The position numbers and the translations under genes were made by a program. Positions 13,221-44,125 of a stretch of 64,000 nucleotides of DNA are shown here, piece by piece. Where the stretch lies: positions 1,926,789 through 1,990,788 of the forward strand of contig NC_053412.1 in assembly GCF_016859285.1 (NCBI RefSeq). The letters run 5' to 3'. Origin of the DNA: Xiphias gladius (lineage: Eukaryota > Chordata > Actinopteri > Istiophoriformes > Xiphiidae). Within the stretch, counting starts at the first letter, position 1, and each line of letters begins with the position of its first letter. The notes beneath the pieces were generated by a model that did not search any database, had not been told where the DNA came from, and saw only the letters and a program-made list of their open reading frames with translations.

Positions 13221-13495
13221 TTGAATCATAGCTCAACTCTGACAAGGAAATTGGTAACTTGTTTGATACAATCGGAGATGTAAATACTCAAAACACACAG
13301 AGCAGTGCAGCCAGAGAAGGGAGAGATGTTTGGTTCTGAGGTGAAAAGGTTGCTGGTCTGAGTCCCCCGTAGGAAGAGATTATTACTGGTGTGACTGCTG
13401 ACAACAGCCCGGTCTCGGAGGTCTAGTATGAACCTTCAATTTCTGTTGGCAGGGAAGAGATATTAGAGATCATCTAGTCTTTTATATACGTTTTT

Positions 13496-13895
13496 ATACG
13501 GCACTTGGCCAAAAGTATGTGAGCAGAGACGCTGAAATACAGGACTCATCCAAACATACAGTATTTTTATAGCAGGAAAATGACATTTTAGAAAACAGTG
13601 TGCTTCCAGCAGTTTGGGGAAGGCCCTTTTCGCAAAGCAAGGTCCATAAAGAAATGACTGCCTTGACTGGCCTCCTCACCTAACATCAGTGTTGGACTTC
13701 ACTCATGCCCTTGTTGCTGAATGGGAGCAAAACCCTGAAGCCAGTTTCAAAAATCTGGTGGAAGGACTGAAACCAGAGGAGTTGTAGCTGGTATAGCAGC
13801 AGATTAATGCCCGTGGTCTTGAAAAGCCTTGTTCATCTTTCCCATAAACGCTAGATGGAAAGTTCGGTTTGGTGTCCAAATACTTTCGGCCATTG
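13496..13895 (+). mobile_element. Internally deleted Tc1-like transposon fossil
   Basis: The left end carries 'acttggccaaaagtatgtg' (13502-13520) and the right end its imperfect reverse complement (13872-13891, tccaaatactttcggcca), the terminal repeat style of teleost Tc1-like elements. The interior contains transposase-derived text: 'cagtttggggaaggccctt' (13608-13626) followed by 'gcaaagcaaggtccataaag' and then a 'cctaacatcagtgttggacttca' region, matching the DNA that encodes the C-terminal part of Tc1 transposases. About 0.4 kb remains of a roughly 1.6-kb element, with stops and frameshifts, so no active transposase is encoded. The target-site TA is probably at 13495-13498 on the left. Confidence 0.7.
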
Positions 13896-14639
13896 AGATT
13901 GGAAACGACATGTAGAGGTTTCGTAAGGGACAGAGATATAAAAGAAGTATTTGACGATATTGTTTTAAAAGGATAATGTCAGATAAAAGGCTTCGTTGCT
14001 GAATGTAGTTAAACTGGCCAGCATTAGTATAGCATATGTACATTTTCCCACATTGTATTTTTGCAGCTAATAAATAAAGGTGAACATTGTCCAAATGCCG
14101 CTCTTTGAAAAGTGTGCTCACGGCGTTCTTTCCTCATGCTTTACATTATGTTTCAGATCGTCTTCATTATCACTTTCACTCAAAACTTGAATCTCTTTTG
14201 GTTCCGTTTCTTTATTGCTCTTCGATTTCTCTACACCTAAATCATCTCTCTCTCTCTCTTACTCTCTCAGATCCCCCCTCATGTTCTTTGCATCGATTTG
14301 GGAAAAAAACTTCTCCCTGCTCAACTGGGAGCTAATTTCTTCCCTCAGCAAATCCTTTGTACTCAGTTACTTGAAGAAAGCAGTGATATTTGTCAAACTT
14401 ATTTTCCGCTGCTGCGCTCTGACCTTTGTCGCCCTTAAGTGTGTTACTGATCTAGAAAATTAAGCTTCCTGCTCCGACGTTGCTTTTGGAATTTGCTCCA
14501 TAGTCGAGCATCAGCTAAACGCCTGAATGCAGATGTGTTTCAAATTTGCTGGTCGCTCCCACCGTGAAATCCTGTGTGCGTTTATTTCCCATCCAGATGA
14601 AAGGCTGCCAATGAGCGAACGCCACGATAAGCACCGGCC

Positions 14640-34227
<19,588 letters not shown>

Positions 34228-35751
34228 ACATTTTCCTCCGGCTGGAGAACCAGTTCCATTTCAAAGTGCATGAGGTTTTTATTCCTCAGCTTGTGGTGGG
34301 AGTTACTGGAGCTCGGTGCTTCCCGGTTCCCGGGTTTGTCTGGAGTTTGGTTGACCTAAGTGGGCAGCGAGTATCTGTCACGGACAAGTCTATGGGACTG
34401 TCGTCATAGATTGAACCGTAAATCTCAGATCTGTCCGTCTTGGTCTCGTTTTGGAGTCCTGGATCGGTATCGATGCGACACCGATTGCTTCTCGTTGAGC
34501 GTTAAGCTGACGTAGAAACGCCATTGGACCAATTCTGGCATTGGAAAAGTCAGTGTTAAACTGTAGCATCTGCCTCTTTGTGTTTTTCACGCCTCTTGTT
34601 ATGTTTGTTGAGCTTTCATTTCCTCCTACTCTTCTCCGTCTCTCTTCTACCTCACCCTTTTTATTCATCACTTTCTGACCTAATCTCTTGAGACATTGTT
34701 CATCTATCTTTCGCTGTGTTCCTCTATTAACATCCTGTCTCTCCAACGTTTTCTGTTACTCTCATGGTTTCCAATTTTTGCTCCAGTTAATTAACGGTTT
34801 GTCTGATCTGTTCCTGCCGTCACCGTATCTGTCTATCCGCTCTTTCGCCTCGGCCCCTCAGGACATCAGGGACCTCAGCCACCGTGGCCACCGTAGCCAC
34901 GCAACTCCGACCTTTTCACCGTCTTTTAAAGCAGATTTGACCCCCGTTCTCAACTGACTGTGCTCATGGTCTTGACCTGTGTGTACAAATCAAACTTTAA
35001 GCATAATTCATTTTTCACTCCATTTCTAACTGGCAGTCTTTATTCGACTGCTTCCCACTGGCATTTAAAAAAAAAACAATTTTTTTTTATTTTTATTTTA
35101 CAAAAGAAGGCAAAGCAGATGTTTTTTAAAAAAGGTTTTGGATTTTTAAAAGGTTATGTGCAGGAGATAGAAGTCAAATATATTTCGGAAATAATAAATA
35201 TGTTAAAATATTGATGCAAAAAATGCACAGTACCGTGATAACCAGATAACTTATATAAATATCCTCTCCAGCTAGAAATTCCAACAAAATGTGCCGTTAC
35301 TTTGCATTTTTCTTGTAAGTTTGGATTTTTATTCTACTCTCTGACATCTACAGAATGCAGAATAAATGTAATCATTATTGTGTTTAATTTTACCAGATGG
35401 ATTTTACCTCCTTACACCTCAGCTGCAGTAAAACCCGTGGACACCACATTTTAGTTCTCAGTCAAATCATAAGTGGGATTTTTAAGGAACTGTGTAAACT
35501 ACACCATCAGATATTATCTAGTTTTTGTGAAACGTGTATATTTACAGAAGCCTTTTGTCTTTGATTTTGTGATCTCGGCAAGTATAATCAGTCAGCTTTG
35601 ATGCTTTTTGTTGTTTTGAATCTCCTTTGTATGTCCGTATCCACTTCAGTCTTTCTGTCAGTGTTTCTTTTCTACATGGTTTGTGACTGCTGCAGTGTTC
35701 CTGTATCTGTTTGGAGTATGAACCTGACCTGAGCGGAAACCTTGCGCGCGG

Positions 35752-35754
<3 letters not shown>

Positions 35755-35822
<68 letters not shown>
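35755..35822. repeat. (AT)n microsatellite in sh3bp4 3' UTR
   Basis: About 33 uninterrupted AT units, lying about 90 bases upstream of the polyadenylation signal. In RNA it would be self-complementary and could fold into a long hairpin next to the cleavage site. Confidence 0.95.
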
Positions 35823-35826
<4 letters not shown>

Positions 35827-35910
35827 ACCGAACGCCGATTGAGTATAAGTGATGTTCTATCAACTGTGACAGATCTGAAATCTGTTCAGCGTTTCTGTTC
35901 AGAAGGGATC

Positions 35911-35916
35911 AATAAA
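35911..35916 (+). terminator. sh3bp4: Polyadenylation signal AATAAA of sh3bp4
   Basis: Canonical AATAAA followed about 40 bases later by a GT-rich element (gcgtgtgtgtttgtgcg, 35953-35969), the standard arrangement for vertebrate cleavage and polyadenylation. Cleavage is expected near 35930-35940. Confidence 0.75.
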
Positions 35917-36940
35917 ACTGAAAATTGAAAACAACGTGAACTGAAAATCACTGCGTGTGTGTTTGTGCGCAGACGTTTTCCGCAGACGCACGTATTGATG
36001 AAGGGTGAATGTGTCTGGACTGAAACGTCCAAACGTCGCCGTAGCCTGCAAATTGCCAGTCAGGCCATGTAAATTGATTGACACGTCTCCTTGGGTCTAC
36101 TGATTTCTTTTAGCTTTGCCACGATTCCTCTCGTTTTCACTCACAGGCCTCCGCGTCAGCATGGGCAACCTTTCATAGATGCACGTGGAGCTGCGGTGAA
36201 TCTGCTGCTTAACTGCTTGAAGTGACAAACTCAAACTACACTTCAGGAAGACGACGAGTGGGATCTTTTTACTCTGAGCATTTGTGAACTCGAAACACTT
36301 GGGCTCAATCACACCGATGTCTCGGAAAGTCTGCGGTCAAACCCGGGATCCAGTGAAAAGATCCCCGCATCGTCATCTAGCTACGGGCAGTCTGGGAGTT
36401 GCAGTAGTGGTAATGTTCAAAATTCAAGTATTAATGATCATCCGTCCGTGAAAACCTATGGAGAAGATGTGATGATATTGTGTTAACGCTGAACCAGATA
36501 TGTTGCTTTCGTGTTGTGGAACACAGTTGGTGGTCTCGGACTTCATCTTGGTTGTTTGGAGGATGTGATTTTGCACTTTTCCTTTAAGCTTGGCAGCCTG
36601 TGTAGAGGCGCAGCAGAGGGCTGAAAAATTCCCCCTGCCGTCACCAATTTGCGAACCGTGTCCCAACTGTGATTCTCTCTGCAAGGGAGCATTCATTAAC
36701 GGACTGTGAATTCTGTCGAGTGTCGTCATAAATTCCACACAGACAATACAACAGGTTCCTTCGTGTAAACACAGGCAACGCGCACACGCAGACACGCACG
36801 CCACACACGCGGGCAGCAACATCCGAATATCACACATGAATGCACAAACAATCTCGTGCACTAATTCAAGCACAAAAACAAAGACATGTACGCACACAAA
36901 TCCATCCACATATGCTCCCCTCCCAGACTAACACAGTCCT

Positions 36941-36941
<1 letters not shown>

Positions 36942-37012
<71 letters not shown>
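36942..37012. repeat. (CA)n microsatellite
   Basis: About 35 CA units ending in AGAGAG. Confidence 0.95.
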
Positions 37013-37014
<2 letters not shown>

Positions 37015-38359
37015 AGGGTACTTAATTAAAGCAGATAATTATTCTCCCTCAGATCACAGTCCACCTTGACAGAGTCGTCCTTTGCTTCTCAGTGACTCAC
37101 CCTCAACATTCCTGCTTGTCTCCTGGATACAACTCGAAACTCTGACCAAGGCTGTGTGTGTGTGTGTGTGCGTGTGTGTGTGTGTGGTCTGTAGTGCACA
37201 GTTACTTCAGAAATCCCACTTAAAAAGATGTTGAAAAGAAAACACAGTGAACAGCGTGTTATGGTTTTCCGTTTCATTGCGGTTTTAAAAAGCTGCTTGG
37301 ATGTTGAGCTGCTTGAAATGTTGAAGAAAAAAAAAAAGGAAAGAAGTCATACCAGGGGTAAGACGCCACCTAGTGGTGTGAGGCAGAACACCCGTGGAGC
37401 ATCTATCCCCAGCTTCCAGCTGGTTTGCGTGTGGCGTTCAGATGTACCCAGCAGCTGTACTGTTTCACGGGAAACTACTTTACACTTAAACTCCAGAGCG
37501 TGGAGCAACAAAGCTTCGGCCTTTAACGCGCGTGAGTCGCAGCTTTCCTACCGTAAACCAGGCACGACGTGAGGATAAGCAAACAACGACTGGACCTCGA
37601 ACAACTTGTGAAGAACAGTGACAACCCATTTAACAGGAAGCTGTGTGCGGGGAGAGTGGCCGATCCAGGGTCCGGTTTCCACAATGCATTATTGACACGG
37701 TTTACTATACCACGAATAATCGAGCCGGTGCCACATCAGCTCTTGTGTCAAAATGATCACACACGGAGGGATCATTAGAGCCACCGATGGCACCACGACT
37801 TGTTTTCACATTGTCATTTCCTACATTGCTGTTGTGAACCTGTCGATTGCAGCTGCTTCAAGTGGCCTGATATTTCAGTTATTTTGGCCTTTTAAAAAGA
37901 TCTAATGTCACCTGGTATAAATCGGAAATCGTGGATAGTATTCTTTGTGTAAACTGTACAGTCTGTAGGCACCTGAACTCAGTGAGGGCACCGTGGCCTC
38001 CAGGAGAGCCAAGTCCTCCCACCTTCCATCTCACCCTACAGAATCACTTTTTGAAAGTTGCACAAATCACCCCACACTGTGAGAAGCCACTCGTGTTTAC
38101 ATATTCCCTTTGTACAGATAAGATGAAAACAGGCTTATCTCCGGTTTCTCAGGAGCTGTCTGGCCTGGTGTTTTCTTTGGGGACGCAGAAGCAGAGCAGA
38201 GTGTTCTTATCACCTGCCACAACTCTGGGAGTTTGAGGTTTTCCGCACGAAGAGCTAATTTGGTTGGATCCGTCCTGTTCAGAAACGGAGACGCGAACAG
38301 TTGGTGCAGATCTAACAGCTCCGAGGAAATAAACTTTATCAAATAACAAATTATAGTCG

Positions 38360-38830
38360 ATTACATCGCCGGATCTCGCCTGTAGTCGCGGGATCCCGGG
38401 TGCCGCTCCGTGTGTACTTCCGTCCTCTCGCGTCGCACAATCAAAGAGATGCGAGAGGAAAACAGAAACCCTCCTCGCCGCTCTTCCCTTTGGTAATTCA
38501 GGACGAATCGGCCCGCTACGAGCCACTTTTCCAAAAGCCAAACGGGTGGAGACGTGAAAAGCTCCGGGACGAGCTGCCGGCCCGTTTCGTCCGCTGTTGT
38601 TTCCCGGGGTTTCTGAGGGAGGAGCATGGATGTCTGGAAACAGGCCGGGCTGGTTTTTTCAGCTCGCGGGTCCGGGGGAATGTAAAGGGCCCTCGAAAGA
38701 TAAAAGCAAAACTCCTTCATCTGCTTTTTCTCACGTCTCGCTCCCACAGCGTCGGCATCGCTTCGGAGCCGCAGGGGCGTTTTGTTGCCGTCGTCGTGAG
38801 TAGCCCTCATGAAACCCAACTGTTGAGCGG
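38360..38830. promoter_or_regulatory. CpG-rich block between sh3bp4 and arl4c
   Basis: CpG density is well above its surroundings (for example cgccggatctcgcc, tctcgcgtcgcac, ccggcccgtttcgtccgc). Frames are open on both strands but match nothing I know. It may be an unmethylated regulatory island, a non-coding RNA promoter or only a GC-rich patch. Confidence 0.3.
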
Positions 38831-40630
38831 CTTCTCTTTTGGGGCCAGCGGGTGAACATACTGTTATTACACGGTCCTTTCATAATACACCACATGTGCA
38901 ACACTGCTGTCCACAACGTGTCATCTGTCATCTCACCGTTTGGTTTTGCTCATTTCGTGACGTTTAATCAGACGTTTGTGTCACAAGACGCCTCTAAAGA
39001 AGGAAAACAGAACCAAAACGCTGCTGTTGGATGAAAACACCGCAGGTTTTCTTTGCAACAGCAGCTCAGACCCCCTCCGCTGTAGCTCTCAGGATACTCA
39101 GGACACCTTCCGCCTGCATTTGACAGTCTACACCAGAAAGCTGCAGACTGCTGACCGATCAACCCTGTTCGCACGAACCCGGATCCGCAGGTTTGTTTCA
39201 CGCGCTGCGTCCCCCTGGGTTCCCCCGAGTCGCTGATGTCCAGATGAGCTGTTTCCCGTTTGCGTTGATTTATGCTCACGTGACGGGAATTGTTGCGGCA
39301 GGTGTCGCCGTCGCAGGCCCGGCTGTTGGGAGCGTAATGTCTCCCCGTCTTTGGCCGGCGGAGTAAATCTTTGAAACGCTGCTGACAGTGTACTCATAGT
39401 GTCCACTTGGACAAAAAGAGAAAATACCTCATAAAAATTTTACTATGTTCTCACAAAAAAAAAAAAAAAACAACCTATAAAACGTGGACTACTGTAGAAC
39501 AGTTTTGTTTTTTTTTGCCCTAAATTACGTCTGTCAGAGATTTATTCCTGTGAGCCTCTTTTCCCCCGGAATTGGCTGACACCAATCGCGCTCCCAATTA
39601 CGTGTCCGGAAAAATAATAAAAAATTTCCACACAGGCCTGTCAGTTTTCAACAGGCGGCGGATAAAATATCCATTAGACTCATAAAAACTTTATCGGCTG
39701 CATCGTTTGGATCATTGAAATTCTCGGACGCTTCATTTTTGACTATTGTTTTTGGCGCATCTTCTATACTCATAGTTTTTTTTTCGGTGTGGTACTCTGA
39801 CGTGTTTATGAGTTAATCGAGGCGAGTTCCTAACAAAGCTTGCAGTCGTGGCAATAAAGTTTGACTCAGCTTCCCTTAATAAACCTTTACCAGGCCGAAT
39901 TTCTGACCTTTGCTCTCTCTAACCTAAACCGTAACCGGACCATTTGATTGGACTGAAAGGAGATTTTGTCAAATTTTAAAAAGCGAGGAGGGCAAAGCAG
40001 CTTCTCTCTGCACGGTGTCGTCAAACACAAACTCAGTTCAAAGCGCTTTATGTGCGGCAAATGAGTCGAGTCAATAACCAAGTAAAAGGGGGGAAAAAAG
40101 TACAGAAAATGAAGTAAGATAACAGACAATGAAGACAGTTGCTGTGGTGTAATAAATTCCCTCACATTTAATTAAGGCAATAAAAGTTCAGTAAGGAAAA
40201 TTGATCAGCAGCACAGGAAAAGGAGAGAAGTTTTCCTCTAGACTTGAAAGAACAAAGCTGGACCTCAAACCAGCTCAATGTTGGAAGCACAGACACCGAG
40301 TTTTCAGTGAATTCTTTCCTTTTTCTTTTTCCAGTGTTGCAGGATGGACCGTCTCCTCTCATCTGCTCCACCCTCCACTCACCTGTCTGCGGACCGTGGC
40401 TACTTCATGAGGGCGTCTGCCGAGAGGCCGCCGCCGGTCGGCTGTTGCCCGAGGAACGGCGAGGACACGACGGGATAAACTGGAGGCAAGTCGGCGAGGG
40501 AGGCTCTTGTTTTATGGATGGGCTGGTCGTGTGGGCGAGAGACGCTCCGGTGAGTCAGCCGTGTGAGGGAGAGAGAGGGAGGGAGGGAGGGAGGAGTGCG
40601 GTTAGATGGAGTTGTGGTCTTAGAAAGTCA

Positions 40631-40632
<2 letters not shown>

Positions 40633-40683
<51 letters not shown>
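40633..40683. repeat. (GT)n microsatellite
   Basis: About 25 GT units ending in GCGCGCG. Confidence 0.95.
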
Positions 40684-40690
<7 letters not shown>

Positions 40691-40810
40691 CCATGCCTGT
40701 TTATAATTCGTTTCATTTATCTCACACACACTTATTGGAAGGGAAATCAATGAGGGAGGAGGGCAGAGAGAACAATTAGTCAGGTCTTGATGACTCAGGT
40801 TATGTTGGCG

Positions 40811-40812
<2 letters not shown>

Positions 40813-40851
<39 letters not shown>
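40813..40851. repeat. (TG)n microsatellite
   Basis: About 19 TG units, 130 bases after the preceding GT repeat. Confidence 0.95.
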
Positions 40852-40855
<4 letters not shown>

Positions 40856-41859
40856 GTGACCGCCCCCCCTTTCCTCGTCTTATCCACAAGCCCGTCCGTG
40901 GTGCTGCTTGTCAAGTGGTTGCGAGGAAGGGGAAACCTGCTGGGACGGGGTTCAGGAGGAACACGCGGGATCTCCCCGCTCCGGGACGGACATACGCGTA
41001 AGAGGCACCGCAGGGACGCGGATCCGGCATCCCTCAGCCCCAGGGGGCCTCTTCCCAGGTCGCTGTCGGGGTTGTGCCCTTTGGCCTCCGGAGGATTTTC
41101 CCAGCCTGCAACGTTTCTCTAGCAGTAGCGTGCTGCCATCTAGTGGCGCCAGTGTCACACACCGCCGTTTGTGCGTGTTTTAGCACACGTGCCACAAAAC
41201 AATTCACATCAGGGCCAAACACTGTTCAGACACACTCTGCAGTTTTTTTTACTTTTTTTTCTTCTGCTCCAGGAGAAGTTAGTTCCCGGTTTTAATATGG
41301 AACCAAAATCACCTCGCAGAGAATAAAGAGCTCAACGTCGTTGTCTAATGGGGTCACACACACCTGCTGGACACGGATGTCCTCGCTCCCTGCTCATGTA
41401 GAGACCGACTCGATTATCTCACACGAAAAACTCTCAGGGTCCCGTACTGTTTCAGACCCCGGCGCCGGTCCACGCCTTCACGCCGAGGGGGTGACAGACC
41501 AAACGGGGCCCACCAGGCGCTTGAGGTGAGCGTTTGAATGTTCTCCCCCCAGAACAGGGTTTAAATGACAGCCGCCGTCCGCAGGTGTCCACAGCAAACA
41601 CTCGAGCAAATCCAGAAAAAAGACAAACGTGACCAGAGCAAATAAAGGCAGAACGAATCTAGAATCATGGCAGAATGAGTTGAGGAGCCTCCGGATCCGT
41701 GACTGACGAGGAAACGACAATTTAACAAATGAATAGATGAAAGATGGAATTTTTAATTCTGTACTGATGTGCAAATGTTATATGTTTATGGAAAAATATG
41801 AGTCACAGTGTAAATCCGACAGAAAGACTCTGCCTACGTTAATCCTCACTACCGGCTCT

Positions 41860-42130
41860 TATTTGTTAGTTTTACTCTGAAAGGGTAACGTCCTAGACAC
41901 TGGCTCCGCTACACGGTTTTTATCTGAGGGGGGCGTGGTTGTCGCCTTTCACCGGTAGGTGTCAGGCTTTCGGCGGCTCCGTCCGCTCAGTGCGCAGAGG
42001 AAACGCCGCAGCCACAGCGCGAATGGATACCTTTCAAAATAAGATCCCCCGTCTCCCTAGCGGCGTGGGTGGCTGAGTTTCTGACGGGAATCCCGCCAGA
42101 GCAGACGGGGCTTTTATTTTCGAGGGGTCC
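41860..42130. mobile_element. Possible teleost dispersed repeat upstream of arl4c
   Basis: The wording (ggggcgtggttgtcgcctt, accggtaggtgtcaggc, tttcggcggctcc, then ctttcaaaataagatccc) recalls a repeat seen in many fish genomes. No terminal repeats found. The alternative is that it is part of the arl4c CpG-rich promoter region. Confidence 0.3.
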
Positions 42131-42233
42131 GTGGCTCAGCTGGAAAACGTGCTTGATGTTTTCCGGGTGCAGCTTGACGGATCTTTACAAGTCAACGTTT
42201 AGGGGCAGATCCACGCGTCACACACCACAACTT

Positions 42234-42234
<1 letters not shown>

Positions 42235-42266
<32 letters not shown>

Positions 42267-42702
42267 TGCGTGTGCGCGCGCGCGCGCCTGTGAGCGTTAC
42301 TACACGAGCTGCTACGCACTCGGACGGACGCGGACAGACGCAGAGACACGATGTGACATTCGGCCACGCGTAATTTGCGCATTTGGAGAGCGGCGCGCAC
42401 TGTCCATGCGCCGCGGCATGTGCGATGATTTGGCTGTTTTCTGGACGCCCGATGCTCTTGGAGTGAGTCCAGGGATGCTGCGGCTCGTCTGGCTGCCGGG
42501 GTGCCGCCGCGCAACGTGGGGCTGCGCCCTCCACATCTGAGAGGAGCAGGCGTTTCTGCGCGTTTTCCGCCCTTTTCCGACCTTTCGCTTTGACATAGCC
42601 CGCTATGGATCGCTCCGGGGGCATTTGAGCACCTCCCGCGGTGATATCGCACGCTGCCGGGGCTGCGGGATTGCACGCTCTTCCTCCTTCCCAGCCTGCA
42701 AG
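42235..42702 (+). promoter_or_regulatory. arl4c: arl4c CpG-island promoter and 5' UTR, with TG/CG tract
   Basis: A (TG)n run at 42235-42264 passes into TGTGCGCGCGCGCGCG (about 42270-42287), alternating purine-pyrimidine DNA that favours Z-form. From there to the arl4c start codon the sequence is very CpG-rich with no TATA box in sight. The transcription start is probably within this block because the gene has a single coding exon and no acceptor is needed before its ATG. Confidence 0.5.
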
Positions 42703-43287
42703 ATGGGGAATAGTTTCTCCAATTTGGCCGCCTTCCAGTCCCTACACATAGTCATGCTCGGGCTGGACTCTGCGGGCAAAACCACCGTGCTCTACCGGCT
42801 GAAATTCAACGAGTTCGTCAACACGGTGCCCACCATCGGCTTCAACACGGAGAGGATCCGGCTGGGCGGCGCGGGGGCCTCCAGGGGCATCAGCTGCCAC
42901 TTCTGGGACGTCGGGGGCCAGGAGAAGCTGCGGCCCCTGTGGAAGCCCTACAGCCGCTGCACGGACGGCATCGTGTACGTGGTAGACTCCGTGGACACCG
43001 AGAGGCTAGAGGAGGCCCGGACCGAGCTGCACAAGATCACGCGGTTCTCGGAGAACCAGGGGACCCCGCTGCTGGTCATCGCCAACAAGCAGGACCTGCC
43101 CCGGGCGCTGGATGTCGGGGAGATCGAGCGGCAGCTGGCCCTGGCCGAGCTGAGCCCCTCCACCCCGTACCACGTCCAGCCGGCCTGCGCCATCATAGGA
43201 GAGGGGCTGGACGAGGGCATGGACAAGCTGTATGAGATGATAGTGAAGAGGAGGAAGTCACTGAAGCAGAAGAAGAAGAGACAGTGA
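42703..43287 (+). CDS. arl4c: ADP-ribosylation factor-like GTPase 4C, single coding exon
   Basis: 194 codons without an intron, compared with 192 recalled for human ARL4C. The protein starts MGN with Gly2 placed for N-myristoylation. GTPase motifs are intact: P-loop GLDSAGKT (20-27), switch I TIGFNTE (44-50), WDVGGQE (68-74), NKQD (128-131), and CAII (162-165) near the G5 position. The tail KRRKSLKQKKKR (182-193) is the polybasic stretch that serves ARL4 proteins as a plasma-membrane anchor and nuclear signal. FQSLHIVMLGLDSAGKTTV and TYHVQPACAIIGEGL-like text fit ARL4C better than ARL4A or ARL4D. ARL4C recruits cytohesin ARF-GEFs to the plasma membrane and affects actin, migration and cholesterol transport. 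The in-frame upstream codons (from 42625) are probably 5' UTR: the ATG used here is the one matching the family N terminus. The coding exon is strikingly G/C-rich at third positions. Confidence 0.95.
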   Translation: MGNSFSNLAAFQSLHIVMLGLDSAGKTTVLYRLKFNEFVNTVPTIGFNTERIRLGGAGASRGISCHFWDVGGQEKLRPLWKPYSRCTDGIVYVVDSVDTERLEEARTELHKITRFSENQGTPLLVIANKQDLPRALDVGEIERQLALAELSPSTPYHVQPACAIIGEGLDEGMDKLYEMIVKRRKSLKQKKKRQ

Positions 43288-44087
43288 TTTGGGCTGGATG
43301 ATGGGGGGGGCTATGCTACATCTCTGCTATTGAAATATTATAAGATGGATTCTAGCGATGTTTTTTTTTTTTTTTTTTTTTTTTTTACAGTGGTACGTAG
43401 CAGATAAAAACACCATGAGCATAAATAGGCTTCTCATCGTTGACCACCACAGAAACGTCGCAAGTCTCCACGTATGATGGGAAAATGTGTACAGTGATGC
43501 CACATGAGCTAGAGACACCAGTACTGTCTCATTAGCGTCCATACGTTCCTGTGGGAATGTTACAGAGGGACACGGCGAAGAGAAAGATGCCGGAACTTCA
43601 TCTGCCAACACCTTTTATTCGCAGGAAACAACTAGATGCTCTTCTGACAATTCACAAAATAACCATGCTAATCTGAAACCTAGGGGACAATGCTGCTAGT
43701 TGGCCTTGATTGTTGACTGTTTGATCCCCCTTCACAGGGAGGCAGTGGCACTCCCTGTCTGTCAGTCCCTGCTGTAGGAGAACTAAAGGGACTGCTTCGT
43801 CAGGGAGGTCTTCGTTACAGCGGAGGTGTCTCACAAAGCGCGTGGATCTGGGGGCAGAGCTCCCCGTGGCCGCCGCCTTGCGCCCCGCGCAGATGTGAGG
43901 CTGCTGCGGATGTGATAAGGGAAGCGCCGAGGCACGGGCCGGAGCTGAGAGCCGCGAGGTGGCGCGACACCAAAGACGACTCCCCTGGGAAGACACACAA
44001 AACTCTCCATCTCCCCCGTCCTCCGCCCTTTTGTGGTTTATAAACCCTCCCTGCCACTCCGGGGCGAAAATACGAACGACAGCCGCG

Positions 44088-44125
44088 GATCTTTGGTTTA
44101 GGGGGACCAAAGATCCCCCTAAACC
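44088..44125. repeat. Interleaved (pseudoknot-type) inverted repeats
   Basis: Arm A gatctttggt (44088-44097) pairs with accaaagatc (44106-44115). Arm B ggtttaggggg (44095-44105) pairs with ccccctaaacc (44115-44125). Both pairs are perfect, and they overlap in the order A-B-A'-B', so the two hairpins exclude each other. Confidence 0.9.

Larger units (their letters stand above)
4905..14596 (+). other. sh3bp4: Probable intron 1 of sh3bp4 (overview)
   Basis: No coding exon recognised in this 9.7-kb stretch. It holds a (CA)n microsatellite, an unusually long polypyrimidine tract, further CA repeats, a degenerate dispersed repeat near 7.1-7.4 kb, a (GA)10 run near 9791-9810, a fossil Tc1-like element at 13.5-13.9 kb and several repeat-poor, AT-rich blocks that look like conserved non-coding DNA. 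The boundaries depend on the promoter and donor proposed at 4520-4904. Confidence 0.5.
34228..35935 (+). other. sh3bp4: sh3bp4 3' UTR
   Basis: About 1.7 kb from the stop codon to the best polyadenylation signal. AT-rich in its second half, with a possible earlier AATAAA at 35361-35366 and a long (AT)n tract near its end. Confidence 0.75.
35936..42234. other. Intergenic region sh3bp4-arl4c
   Basis: No gene recognised. It contains (CA)n at 36942-37012, TG-rich runs at 37152-37186, 40633-40683 and 40813-40851, a CpG-rich block at 38360-38830, poly-A/T runs near 39455-39520 and a possible transposon-derived block at 41860-42130. Long overlapping frames near 38149-38855 occur on both strands and reflect GC content. 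Confidence 0.6.

Noticed and set aside
13296..13400. Possible tRNA-derived SINE (ggtctgagtccc phrase)
   Set aside because: No intact A and B boxes at proper spacing and no cloverleaf.
38149..38855. Overlapping 130-152-codon frames on both strands
   Set aside because: Open on both strands in a GC-rich block, no recognisable domain, no consistent splice sites.
42218..42676. 152-codon and 141-codon - strand frames upstream of arl4c
   Set aside because: Antisense to the CpG island and TG repeat; no homology; typical GC-driven open frame.
42625..42702. N-terminal extension of 26 codons before arl4c Met
   Set aside because: Family proteins begin MGN for myristoylation; an extension would remove that signal, so it is treated as 5' UTR.
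42939..43235. Second + strand frame within arl4c
   Set aside because: Out-of-frame shadow of the GC-rich arl4c exon (Ala/Gly/Arg-rich).
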